Assembly (NCBI GenBank): GCA_000431515.1
Contig: HF991345.1
Location: 73,889-85,053 of the forward strand
From: Clostridium sp. CAG:632
GTDB taxonomy: Bacteria; Bacillota; Clostridia; Lachnospirales; Lachnospiraceae
Length of the DNA: 11,165 nucleotides
Direction: 5' to 3'
The stretch's first letter is position 1. Every line of letters begins with the position of its first letter. Positions 1 to 5,365 of the stretch are shown piece after piece. The notes below the pieces were generated by a model. It was not told the origin of the DNA, did not search any database, and was given only the letters and a program-made list of their open reading frames with translations. Position numbers and translations under genes: made by a program.

Positions 1-226
1 CGGTATGCTGCTCAGCGTGCCACTGGCTGCTACATTGTATCGGCTATTAAAGGAGGATACTACCAGACGAATTAATAAGAAAAACGGAACCGGTGAGACA
101 GAGATACCGGATGTCAGTACAAGCAGTGATGAAGCTGAAGATAATGATGAAGATAGAGATGATGATACACAATCTGATATAGAGGTACAACCGGACGCGG
201 ATGGAAATGAGACGGATTCGGAATAG
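1..226 (+). CDS. AI-2E family transporter, C-terminal end (partial)
   Basis: Only the last 74 or so codons are in the window; reading is open from base 2 (Gly-Met-Leu-Leu) to the TAG at 224-226. The segment GMLLSVPLAATLYRLLKED is the typical end of the last membrane helix and cytoplasmic exit of AI-2E (PerM/YdiK, UPF0118) family transporters of Clostridia. The family consists of polytopic membrane proteins named for autoinducer-2 export, though many members have other or unknown substrates. After a short basic stretch (RRINKK) comes a soluble tail of about 43 residues, 20 of them Asp or Glu, with no recognised domain. The gene converges on the minus-strand cotJ operon; the cotJC remnant lies about 30 bases beyond its stop. 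Family assignment rests on the C-terminal motif alone, so the substrate is unknown. Confidence 0.75.
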   Translation, partial: GMLLSVPLAATLYRLLKEDTTRRINKKNGTGETEIPDVSTSSDEAEDNDEDRDDDTQSDIEVQPDADGNETDSE

Positions 227-256
227 TTCTGCTTCGAATGCTAGCCCTATTTTTAT

Positions 257-364
257 ATATCCACCATCGGCTCCTCCATATTGCGATATAATTGCCTGCG
301 CCAGTTTTGCGTTGGTTTCTCTGATATTGACCGGAAACTGCAGTCGTTTTTCATATACCCACAT
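257..364 (-). pseudogene. cotJC: cotJC remnant: first ~35 codons of a manganese-catalase-like spore coat protein
   Basis: The ATG at 364 begins MWVYEKRLQFPVNIRETNAK followed by LAQAIISQYGGADG, a close match to the N-terminus of CotJC, the manganese-catalase-family coat protein that normally follows cotJA and cotJB. Family members are about 190-220 residues and continue after GGxDG with a Glu-rich ferritin-like helix (ELAASLRYL-type). Here similarity stops at about residue 35 (base 260) and is replaced by YIKIGLAFEA, which is not CotJC-like. The frame stays open antisense into the transporter gene until base 47. Translation signals look intact: GGGGAGG lies 8 bases before the ATG, inside the last codons of cotJB, whose stop is 3 bases upstream. 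All di-manganese ligand residues are missing, so no catalase can be made. The best reading is a deletion that joined cotJC to the transporter's 3' flank; an assembly join is the alternative. Confidence 0.8.
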
Positions 365-367
365 GGA

Positions 368-625
368 TCACACCTCCCCTTGCCATGGCCATGGACCCTG
401 ATTCCACTGCCATTCATTTCCTGTATTTACATTGTATCGATTCAAGGGCCCAAAGCGCCTGGTATAATCGCTGATGGCCTGCATCCGCTGCTCTCTGCAT
501 TTGCTGTAATAGACAAGAGCTTCTGCATTTGCAGGATGCGTGTCGAGGAAAAGTGTTACATCGTCCAGCGCAAGACTGACAGCGTCGATATAATTGAGTA
601 ATTGCTTTCGGTTCATCTGATTCAT
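368..625 (-). CDS. cotJB: Spore coat protein CotJB
   Basis: This 85-residue protein has the CotJB signature: an N-terminal helix (NRKQLLNYIDAVSLALDDVTLFLDTHP) with the conserved L-x-LDTHP, a middle YYSKCREQR helix, the FGPLNRY element, and the Trp-rich end WQWNQGPWPWQGEV. CotJB is a small soluble protein of the inner spore coat, made in the mother cell and co-transcribed with CotJA and CotJC; its biochemical role is not known. The ATG at 623-625 overlaps the cotJA stop as ATGA, which implies translational coupling, and GAGGT lies 8 bases upstream. Length and both ends fit the family, so the gene appears intact even though its partner cotJC is cut short. Confidence 0.9.
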   Translation of the reverse strand: MNQMNRKQLLNYIDAVSLALDDVTLFLDTHPANAEALVYYSKCREQRMQAISDYTRRFGPLNRYNVNTGNEWQWNQGPWPWQGEV

Positions 626-882
626 GCACAGCTACCTCGCTTTCCGCAGAATATCTGATTCAGATCTGCAAAAATAGTGCCTTCGCACAATCCCTTTTCC
701 GGAGAATACAGATTGCGGAAAACCTGCCATGGGACATAGGACATACCGATTGGAAACTCTGCAGGATTATCCGGGAAGCCGTTGCTGCAAGTGACATTCA
801 TTCCGGAATTTCCGGAACTCTGACAGGGACAGCTGACGACCGGACGACCGGGAGCAGGGCGCATATAACGTCCAGATTCCAT
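622..882 (-). CDS. cotJA: Spore coat-associated protein CotJA
   Basis: The C-terminal half carries the CotJA hallmark PIGMSYVPWQVFRNLYSPE followed by KGLCEGTIFADLNQIFCGKRG. The N-terminal half (about residues 1-45) is Pro-, Ser-, Gly- and Cys-rich low-complexity sequence, as is common in coat proteins. CotJA is needed, with CotJB and CotJC, for assembly of the CotJ proteins into the spore coat. I chose the ATG at 880-882 (86 residues) over the in-frame ATG at 889-891 because the ribosome site AAAGGATGG (888-896) sits 8 bases before the former and runs into the latter. It is the first gene of the minus-strand cotJ cluster, with a mother-cell-type promoter just upstream. It appears intact. Confidence 0.88.
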   Translation of the reverse strand: MESGRYMRPAPGRPVVSCPCQSSGNSGMNVTCSNGFPDNPAEFPIGMSYVPWQVFRNLYSPEKGLCEGTIFADLNQIFCGKRGSCA

Positions 883-914
883 AAAATCCATCCTTTCAAA
901 TTCGCTTATAGTTA

Positions 915-942
915 TAGTTTATGTCTTTGGGGAAAAATGGTG
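915..942 (-). promoter_or_regulatory. Candidate mother-cell sigma (SigK/SigE-type) promoter for cotJAB
   Basis: On the minus strand CATAAACTA (923 down to 915) fits the SigK -10 pattern CATAnnnTA and is one base off the SigE pattern CATACAnT. CACC (942-939) fits the short SigK -35 (AC), 16 bases from AC to CATA. Predicted start is about base 908, some 25 bases before the cotJA ATG. No good sigma-A element was seen in the same gap. Bacillus cotJ is SigE-dependent, so a mother-cell sigma is expected; the SigK-versus-SigE choice is uncertain because no SigE -35 is visible. Confidence 0.5.
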
Positions 943-950
943 AAACTATG

Positions 951-975
951 AAAAAGGAGACCTTAATCGGTCTCC
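951..975 (-). terminator. Rho-independent terminator of the histidine phosphatase gene
   Basis: Read on the minus strand: GGAGACC (975-969), loop GATTAA, perfect complement GGTCTCC (962-956), then TTTTT (955-951). The 7-bp stem is complete and GC-rich. The upstream arm encodes the gene's penultimate residues (Glu-Thr) and the loop holds the last Asp codon plus the TAA stop. It separates the phosphatase transcript from the cotJ promoter beginning 9 bases further on. Confidence 0.88.
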
Positions 976-1583
976 GGATAAAAGATATGTGTTTCATCAA
1001 GAATGCGGAATTGGTCATGCTCTAGTTCCAGCAGGATAACATTGCAGTTTTTCTGCAGACCGCCACTCCAGAACTGTGAGAGATCATGACCTTTTACATA
1101 AGTCATAAGAGCCTTATTGATCGCACCATGGGCTACGATCATAACACGATTGCAGCTCTTCTGCAGAGGCAGGATCATGGAGGTCATAAAATCAGCGGCT
1201 CTGGCACACAGATGCTCTAAGGATTCACCGGAAGGCGGAGCCTGATAGAGCTGTGGCTGCTTGAAGAAATAGTGGAACGGGCAGGCCGGATCCTTTAGCA
1301 GAAGTGACATATTCTGTCCTTCATATTCACCGAAGCACAGTTCCTTTAAGCGGTCATCCCGGATAATCGGAACATCCTGACCGCCACGGAACAGACAGGC
1401 GGTCTCATAAGCACGTTTCAGTGGACTTGAATAAATGCGGTCAAATGGGGTGCCGGCGAGTGCTTCGCCGGAAAGCTTCGCCAACAGGCGTCCGTTCTCA
1501 CTGAGGGGAATGTCCGTACTGCCCTGCAAAAGTTTCTCTTTATTCCATTCGGTTTCGCCATGACGCACGATATATAGTTCCAT
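963..1583 (-). CDS. Histidine phosphatase family protein (phosphoglycerate mutase/ribazole phosphatase-like)
   Basis: The 206-residue protein opens with ELYIVRHGETEWN: Arg7-His8-Gly-Glu is the RHG motif of branch 1 histidine phosphatases, with His8 the predicted phospho-acceptor. Further family marks are the YSSPLKRAYETA segment (active-site Arg after SSPL), LKELCFGEYEG with its acidic catalytic region, and MIVAHGAINKAL with the second active-site His. These are soluble cytoplasmic enzymes acting on small phosphoesters. Relatives include GpmB-like proteins, alpha-ribazole phosphatase (CobC) and broad-specificity sugar phosphatases; with no cobalamin genes nearby, the substrate cannot be named. 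AAAGGAG (1590-1596) lies 6 bases before the ATG. The gene is probably monocistronic: consensus promoter upstream and strong terminator at its stop. It is divergent from the Nudix gene. Confidence 0.88.
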   Translation of the reverse strand: MELYIVRHGETEWNKEKLLQGSTDIPLSENGRLLAKLSGEALAGTPFDRIYSSPLKRAYETACLFRGGQDVPIIRDDRLKELCFGEYEGQNMSLLLKDPACPFHYFFKQPQLYQAPPSGESLEHLCARAADFMTSMILPLQKSCNRVMIVAHGAINKALMTYVKGHDLSQFWSGGLQKNCNVILLELEHDQFRILDETHIFYPETD

Positions 1584-1638
1584 GTTAAACTCCTTTGTAT
1601 CCTTGTATATGTCTGAAATGTATTCCGGTTCGTATATG

Positions 1639-1667
1639 ATTATAGTGACAGAATACTAATTTGTCAA
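1639..1667 (-). promoter_or_regulatory. Perfect consensus sigma-A promoter for the histidine phosphatase
   Basis: On the minus strand TTGACA (1667-1662), a 17-bp spacer (1661-1645) and TATAAT (1644-1639) match the vegetative consensus at all 12 positions. The predicted start near base 1632 leaves a leader of about 49 bases before the ATG. No operator-like dyad was noticed around it, so strong constitutive expression is likely. Confidence 0.85.
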
Positions 1668-1710
1668 AAGTGATAAAGCTATGCTTTGTCGATGAATCTT
1701 TGATTCTGAC

Positions 1711-1739
1711 TTGTCCTGTGCCCGGTGTCGTTGTAAAAT
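1711..1739 (+). promoter_or_regulatory. Possible sigma-A promoter for the Nudix gene
   Basis: TTGTCC (1711-1716), a 17-bp spacer and TAAAAT (1734-1739) give a moderate match. Predicted start is about 1746, only some 20 bases before the ATG at 1766 and just ahead of its ribosome site, so the leader would be very short. Confidence 0.4.
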
Positions 1740-1765
1740 GGTTTTATATAAGGAGGGATACAGAC

Positions 1766-2353
1766 ATGACCTTTGAAGGAATTGAGAAAAAACAGGAGGG
1801 TAAGTTTATTACCCGTTATGATATTACCTATCGGACTGTAGACGGACAGGAGAAAGTCTATGAGATGATCAGCCGGGATAAGAATATGACGGATTTTGAG
1901 ACATTGAGCCGGCATAAAACGGATGCAGTAGTTCTGATCATGGAAGACATAAGGCATGAGAAGATTTTACTGAACCGGGAGTATCGGATGGCGGTTGGCG
2001 GCTGGGTATATAATTTCCCGGCGGGACTGATCGATCCGGGAGAAACTCCGGAGGTCAGTGCGGCAAGAGAGCTGTGGGAAGAGACCGGGCTTCAGCTGGT
2101 GGAGATTCTGGACATTATACCGGACAGTTACAGTGCAGTCGGATTCAGCAATGAGAAGAATCAGTGTGTGGTTGGCATCGCAGACGGAACCTTTGCACCG
2201 AGCAGTTCAACATTGGAAGAGATAGAAGCCGGATGGTACAGCAGAGAGGAAGTGCGGACCTTGCTGCGGTCAGAATTGTTTGCGGCCAGAACGCAGGCAT
2301 ATTGCTATTTATGGTCGCGTGATCGGACAGAGAAAGCGGCTGATGAAAAATAA
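1766..2353 (+). CDS. Nudix hydrolase, ADP-ribose pyrophosphatase-like
   Basis: The protein contains a complete Nudix box, G-x5-E-x7-REL-x-EE-x-G-L, in GLIDPGETPEVSAARELW followed by EETGL (about residues 84-106). The Glu cluster REL-EE binds the divalent metals used to hydrolyse nucleoside diphosphates linked to another moiety. The preceding VGGWVYNFPAGLIDPGE is typical of the ADP-ribose pyrophosphatase (NudF/YqkG) group, though other nucleotide-sugar substrates are possible. I start it at 1766 (195 residues): AAGGAGGG (1750-1757) lies 8 bases upstream. The open frame reaches back to a TTG at 1661, but that extension crosses the -35 box of the divergent promoter, has no ribosome site and looks unlike Nudix sequence. 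It is divergent from the histidine phosphatase; no terminator is visible after its stop. Confidence 0.85.
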   Translation: MTFEGIEKKQEGKFITRYDITYRTVDGQEKVYEMISRDKNMTDFETLSRHKTDAVVLIMEDIRHEKILLNREYRMAVGGWVYNFPAGLIDPGETPEVSAARELWEETGLQLVEILDIIPDSYSAVGFSNEKNQCVVGIADGTFAPSSSTLEEIEAGWYSREEVRTLLRSELFAARTQAYCYLWSRDRTEKAADEK

Positions 2354-2371
2354 AACCGGGTACTCCTCATT

Positions 2372-2400
2372 TTGCAATTTATTGCAGGAAATTATATAGA
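2372..2400 (+). promoter_or_regulatory. Weak candidate promoter for the MATE gene
   Basis: TTGCAA (2372-2377), a 17-bp spacer and TATAGA (2395-2400) lie in the 115-bp gap between the Nudix stop and the MATE start. Each box is imperfect (TATAGA matches 4 of 6). With no terminator seen after the Nudix gene, read-through could also supply MATE expression. Confidence 0.3.
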
Positions 2401-2468
2401 CAAGCAGGAAGAATATAGTTATAGATGGAAGTATAAAATGCGAAAGAATATAAAGGGGTACATAGGTT

Positions 2469-3830
2469 ATGAAGGATTTAACCAAGGGAAATATTATCCG
2501 CCTGTTACTGGCGTTTTCACTTCCGTTATTGATTGGAAATATTTTTCAGCAATTATATAATATTGTTGATACCAAGGTTGTCGGAGAAATCTTAGGTGAG
2601 GATGCGCTGGCTGCGATCGGTGCCAGTGCTCCGGTCTTTAATCTGATCGTCGGTGCTATGAATGGACTTGGTAATGGATTCGGAATCGTGATCTCCAAGT
2701 TTTACGGAGCAAAAGACATGAAGCGGATGCGTCAGGCAGTAGCGAACTCTGTATGTCTGATGCTCGGACTTACGATTGTAGTGACTGTGGTCTCATTGTT
2801 TCTGATACGTCCGATGCTGCATCTGTTAAATACGCCGGATGATATTCTGCCGCGTTGTACCGGATATATACAGGTCATTCTGGCGTTTATGATATTTACA
2901 GCAGCATACAATTTATGTGCAGCTGTTCTGCGGGCTCTGGGTGATACGATCCGGCCGTTGATTTTTCTTGCAGTAGCGACAGTAGTAAATGTAGGACTGG
3001 ACCTGCTGTTTGTAGGCGCTATGCACATGGATGTGCAGGGGGCTGCCTATGCAACGGTGATCGCACAGGCGATTTCCTTTGTATGCTGTATTATTTATAT
3101 TATAAAGAAATGCCCGGAATTACGGCTGAGACGGGAAGATTTTGTGTTGGAAAAGGTAATGATCGGAGACCTCATGGGACAGGGCCTGGCAATGGCATTT
3201 ATGCTCTGCTTCGTATCGATCGGAACGCTGGTATTACAGGGAGCGATCAACAAGTTCGGAACCAATATCATCGCAGCACATACGGTAGCCAGAAAATTAA
3301 GTGAGATATTTATGCTGCCATTCAGTACGCTGGGGGTGGCGGCAGCGACCTTCTCCGGACAGAATTACGGAGCAGGACGGTTTGACCGGATCCGTTCCGG
3401 AATCCGGAGTGCGATATTACTGTCCTGGATCTGGACTGTATTTGTGATCGTCGCAGTATATGCGGCAGCGCCATTGATGATCCGGCTGATTTCCGGTGCA
3501 ACGACACCGGAGATCGTAGAGACTGCGCAGCGATATTTACGGTTCGATACTCCGTTTTATTTTGTACTGGGTATTCTGATCGTTCTGAGGAATGCATTGC
3601 AGGGGCTCGGACGAAAGATCGTACCGATGGTGTCAAGCGGCATCGAGTTGTTTGGAAAATTAATTGTTGCCTGGGTATTGGCGGCACCGATGGGATATTT
3701 CGGAATCATTATTTCAGAACCGGCGACCTGGATTCTCTGTACGGTTCTGTTAAGCATTGCGTTCTTTACAGATGACAGGATCCGTCGGGGATCACAACCG
3801 AAAAAGGAGAAAATACATGAAGCAGATTGA
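2469..3830 (+). CDS. MATE family efflux transporter
   Basis: This 453-residue membrane protein starts MKDLTKGNIIRLLLAFSLPL and continues LIGNIFQQLYNIVDTKVVGE, the characteristic first helix region of MATE (multidrug and toxic compound extrusion) transporters of Firmicutes. It has the family's length and about 12 hydrophobic helices in two pseudo-repeats; the second begins near residue 235 (GDLMGQGLAMAFMLCFVSIG). MATE proteins export cationic drugs or metabolites using a sodium or proton gradient; the substrate here cannot be read from sequence. AAAGGGG lies about 10 bases before the ATG. The 3' end overlaps the start of the next gene by 14 bases and contains that gene's ribosome site, so the two are translated from one message. 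Confidence 0.92.
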   Translation: MKDLTKGNIIRLLLAFSLPLLIGNIFQQLYNIVDTKVVGEILGEDALAAIGASAPVFNLIVGAMNGLGNGFGIVISKFYGAKDMKRMRQAVANSVCLMLGLTIVVTVVSLFLIRPMLHLLNTPDDILPRCTGYIQVILAFMIFTAAYNLCAAVLRALGDTIRPLIFLAVATVVNVGLDLLFVGAMHMDVQGAAYATVIAQAISFVCCIIYIIKKCPELRLRREDFVLEKVMIGDLMGQGLAMAFMLCFVSIGTLVLQGAINKFGTNIIAAHTVARKLSEIFMLPFSTLGVAAATFSGQNYGAGRFDRIRSGIRSAILLSWIWTVFVIVAVYAAAPLMIRLISGATTPEIVETAQRYLRFDTPFYFVLGILIVLRNALQGLGRKIVPMVSSGIELFGKLIVAWVLAAPMGYFGIIISEPATWILCTVLLSIAFFTDDRIRRGSQPKKEKIHEAD

Positions 3831-4569
3831 GTTAAAACATCCGGAATATATTCGGATCACACATAATAAAGAAGAGTCCTATGGCGGCAGCCAGCTCTGG
3901 TTTGACGAAGATACCTGGATGAGCCGGGAGTATAAAGTACATAAATGGGGATGCGGGCTGATCGCACTCGGAGATTTGTTCCTGTATATAGGAAGAAATG
4001 ACAGAAATTACCGTACCAATGCAATTGGGCTGATTCATGATTACGGGGCTTATATCAGCTGGGAAGATTATCGGAAATACATTCTTTATATAAACAGCCG
4101 GTTTGCGCAGATCATTCCCGGGAGTGGAATGAATGGGCTGATGCTGGCATCGGCAGTACGGCATTATTGCATGAAATTCCGCCTGCAGATGACGATCGCA
4201 TGGAAAGCATTTATGGATGATCAACAGATGATACGGGTGATCCATAAGATGTTGAACGAAGATCTTCCGGTGATCCTGGCGATCGGACCCAATACACCGC
4301 TGGTATTCCGCGGCAGGGGAATCCCATTCTATCGGCTGGAGAAGAACGGAGAGTTTATACTAAGCGGATATCAACATGTACACAGCCATTTTGTAACAGT
4401 GACGGGAATGGTTGGATTAAAGCATAGAAAGGTTATGCTGAAGATTTCTTCCTGGGGAAAGGAATTCTATATTGATTACCAGGAATACCGGGAATACATC
4501 GAGAAGGAAGGGGACCGCTTTACCAGCAGTCTGTTATATCTGTCCAAAGCGGGTAAGAAGTTGTTTTAA
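3817..4569 (+). CDS. Unrecognised protein with C39/papain-like cysteine peptidase motifs
   Basis: I do not recognise a named family for this 250-residue protein. What can be seen: no signal peptide or membrane helix; a Gly-Cys-Gly at the start of a hydrophobic helix (WGCGLIALGDLFLY, Cys46), as around the nucleophile of papain-like and C39-like enzymes; a His-rich strand QHVHSHFVTVTGM (His187, 189, 191) resembling the HxVVVTG catalytic-His motif of C39-like folds; and ISSWGKEFYID (211-220), reminiscent of the papain NSWG motif with Ser in place of Asn. This order and spacing suggest a papain-like fold; activity is inference. The start at 3817 is set by AAAGGAG (3803-3809), 7 bases upstream, inside the MATE gene. 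The overlap with MATE hints at a shared task, such as processing or sensing something exported, but nothing here proves it. Confidence 0.6.
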   Translation: MKQIELKHPEYIRITHNKEESYGGSQLWFDEDTWMSREYKVHKWGCGLIALGDLFLYIGRNDRNYRTNAIGLIHDYGAYISWEDYRKYILYINSRFAQIIPGSGMNGLMLASAVRHYCMKFRLQMTIAWKAFMDDQQMIRVIHKMLNEDLPVILAIGPNTPLVFRGRGIPFYRLEKNGEFILSGYQHVHSHFVTVTGMVGLKHRKVMLKISSWGKEFYIDYQEYREYIEKEGDRFTSSLLYLSKAGKKLF

Positions 4570-4589
4570 GAATATCTTCATTTTATAAA
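4561..4589 (+). promoter_or_regulatory. Candidate promoter for the two-component operon
   Basis: TTGTTT (4561-4566), a 17-bp spacer and TATAAA (4584-4589) give a good -10 but a weak -35. The -35 covers the end of the preceding gene. Predicted start near 4596 would leave a leader of about 60 bases. No terminator hairpin was found between 4570 and 4657, so read-through from the MATE operon is possible. Confidence 0.35.
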
Positions 4590-4657
4590 CAAGTTTTTGT
4601 CAGTTTCATTTGATAAGATTACGTTAACAGTAGTAAGGGATAAATGAGGTACGCATT

Positions 4658-5365
4658 ATGAATATTTTGGTATGTGATGATGATAAGGAAATTGTAGAGG
4701 CAATCAGTATTTATCTGGAGCAGGAGGGCTATACGATTTTCCGGGCATATGATGGTTATGAGGCACTGGATATTGCGAATTCCAAGGACATCCAGCTGAT
4801 GCTGATTGATATCATGATGCCGAATCTGGATGGCATTCATGCGGTTCTGGAGCTGAGAAAGAAGAGTAATATTCCGGTGATCATTCTGTCTGCCAAGTCG
4901 GAGGATACGGATAAGATCATGGGGCTAACGATTGGAGCAGATGATTATATTACGAAGCCGTTTAATCCGCTGGAGCTGGTAGCACGTGTGAAATCACAGC
5001 TGCGCCGATATTCCAAGCTGGGAAGTATGCCGGAGGTGCGGAAGAATGTACTGGTAAACGGTGGTCTGGTCATGGAAGATGATAAGAAGCAGGTGACATT
5101 GGATGGTGTACCGGTGAAGTTCACCCCGACGGAGTATAAGATCGTAAGAATGTTTCTGCAGAATCCGGGAATCGTATTCTCCAGTGCTCAGATTTATGAG
5201 AATATCTGGGAGGGAGATTCCTATGCAACAGAAAATATTGTTTCCGTACACATTCGGAGAATCCGGGAAAAGATCGAGATCAATCCGAAAGAGCCCAAAT
5301 ACATTAAGGTTATGTGGGGAGTCGGATATAAGATGGATCGGTTAGATGAGAATGAAAAATGTTAA
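4658..5365 (+). CDS. OmpR/PhoB-family response regulator
   Basis: This 235-residue protein is a full-length two-domain regulator. The receiver domain (about 1-115) has the acidic pocket Asp7-Asp9 (CDDD), phospho-acceptor Asp51 in MLIDIMMPNLDG, Ser78 in the switch position (IILSAK) and Lys100 in ITKPFNPLEL. The C-terminal winged-helix DNA-binding domain (about 135-230) shows FTPTEYKIVRMFLQNPG and the recognition-helix and wing region VSVHIRRIREKIE followed by KYIKVMWGVGYKM, typical of OmpR/PhoB and VanR-like proteins. It should be phosphorylated by the kinase encoded directly downstream, whose start overlaps its last codons by 20 bases, and then bind promoter DNA as a dimer. TGAGGT lies about 9 bases before the ATG. 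Target genes are not evident, though autoregulation of this operon is common for the family. Confidence 0.93.
   Translation: MNILVCDDDKEIVEAISIYLEQEGYTIFRAYDGYEALDIANSKDIQLMLIDIMMPNLDGIHAVLELRKKSNIPVIILSAKSEDTDKIMGLTIGADDYITKPFNPLELVARVKSQLRRYSKLGSMPEVRKNVLVNGGLVMEDDKKQVTLDGVPVKFTPTEYKIVRMFLQNPGIVFSSAQIYENIWEGDSYATENIVSVHIRRIREKIEINPKEPKYIKVMWGVGYKMDRLDENEKC

Noticed and set aside
801..817. Two TTCCGGAA palindromes one base apart
   Set aside because: Within cotJA, encoding the Ser/Gly/Asn-rich stretch SSGNSG; looks like low-complexity coding sequence rather than an operator.
1661..1765. In-frame upstream extension of the Nudix gene starting at a TTG
   Set aside because: It crosses the -35 box of the divergent consensus promoter, lacks a ribosome site and has no Nudix-like sequence; the ATG at 1766 has an ideal AAGGAGGG.
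2371..2387. Possible terminator hairpin TGCAA-TTTA-TTGCA after the Nudix gene
   Set aside because: Stem of only 5 AT-leaning pairs with no U-run after it; too weak to call.
2372..2560. 62-codon open frame overlapping the start of the MATE gene
   Set aside because: No convincing ribosome site, composition unlike a real protein, and most of it is out of frame with the certain MATE coding sequence.
3757..3816. N-terminal extension of the peptidase-like protein
   Set aside because: It lies inside MATE coding sequence; the ATG at 3817 has AAAGGAG 7 bases upstream.
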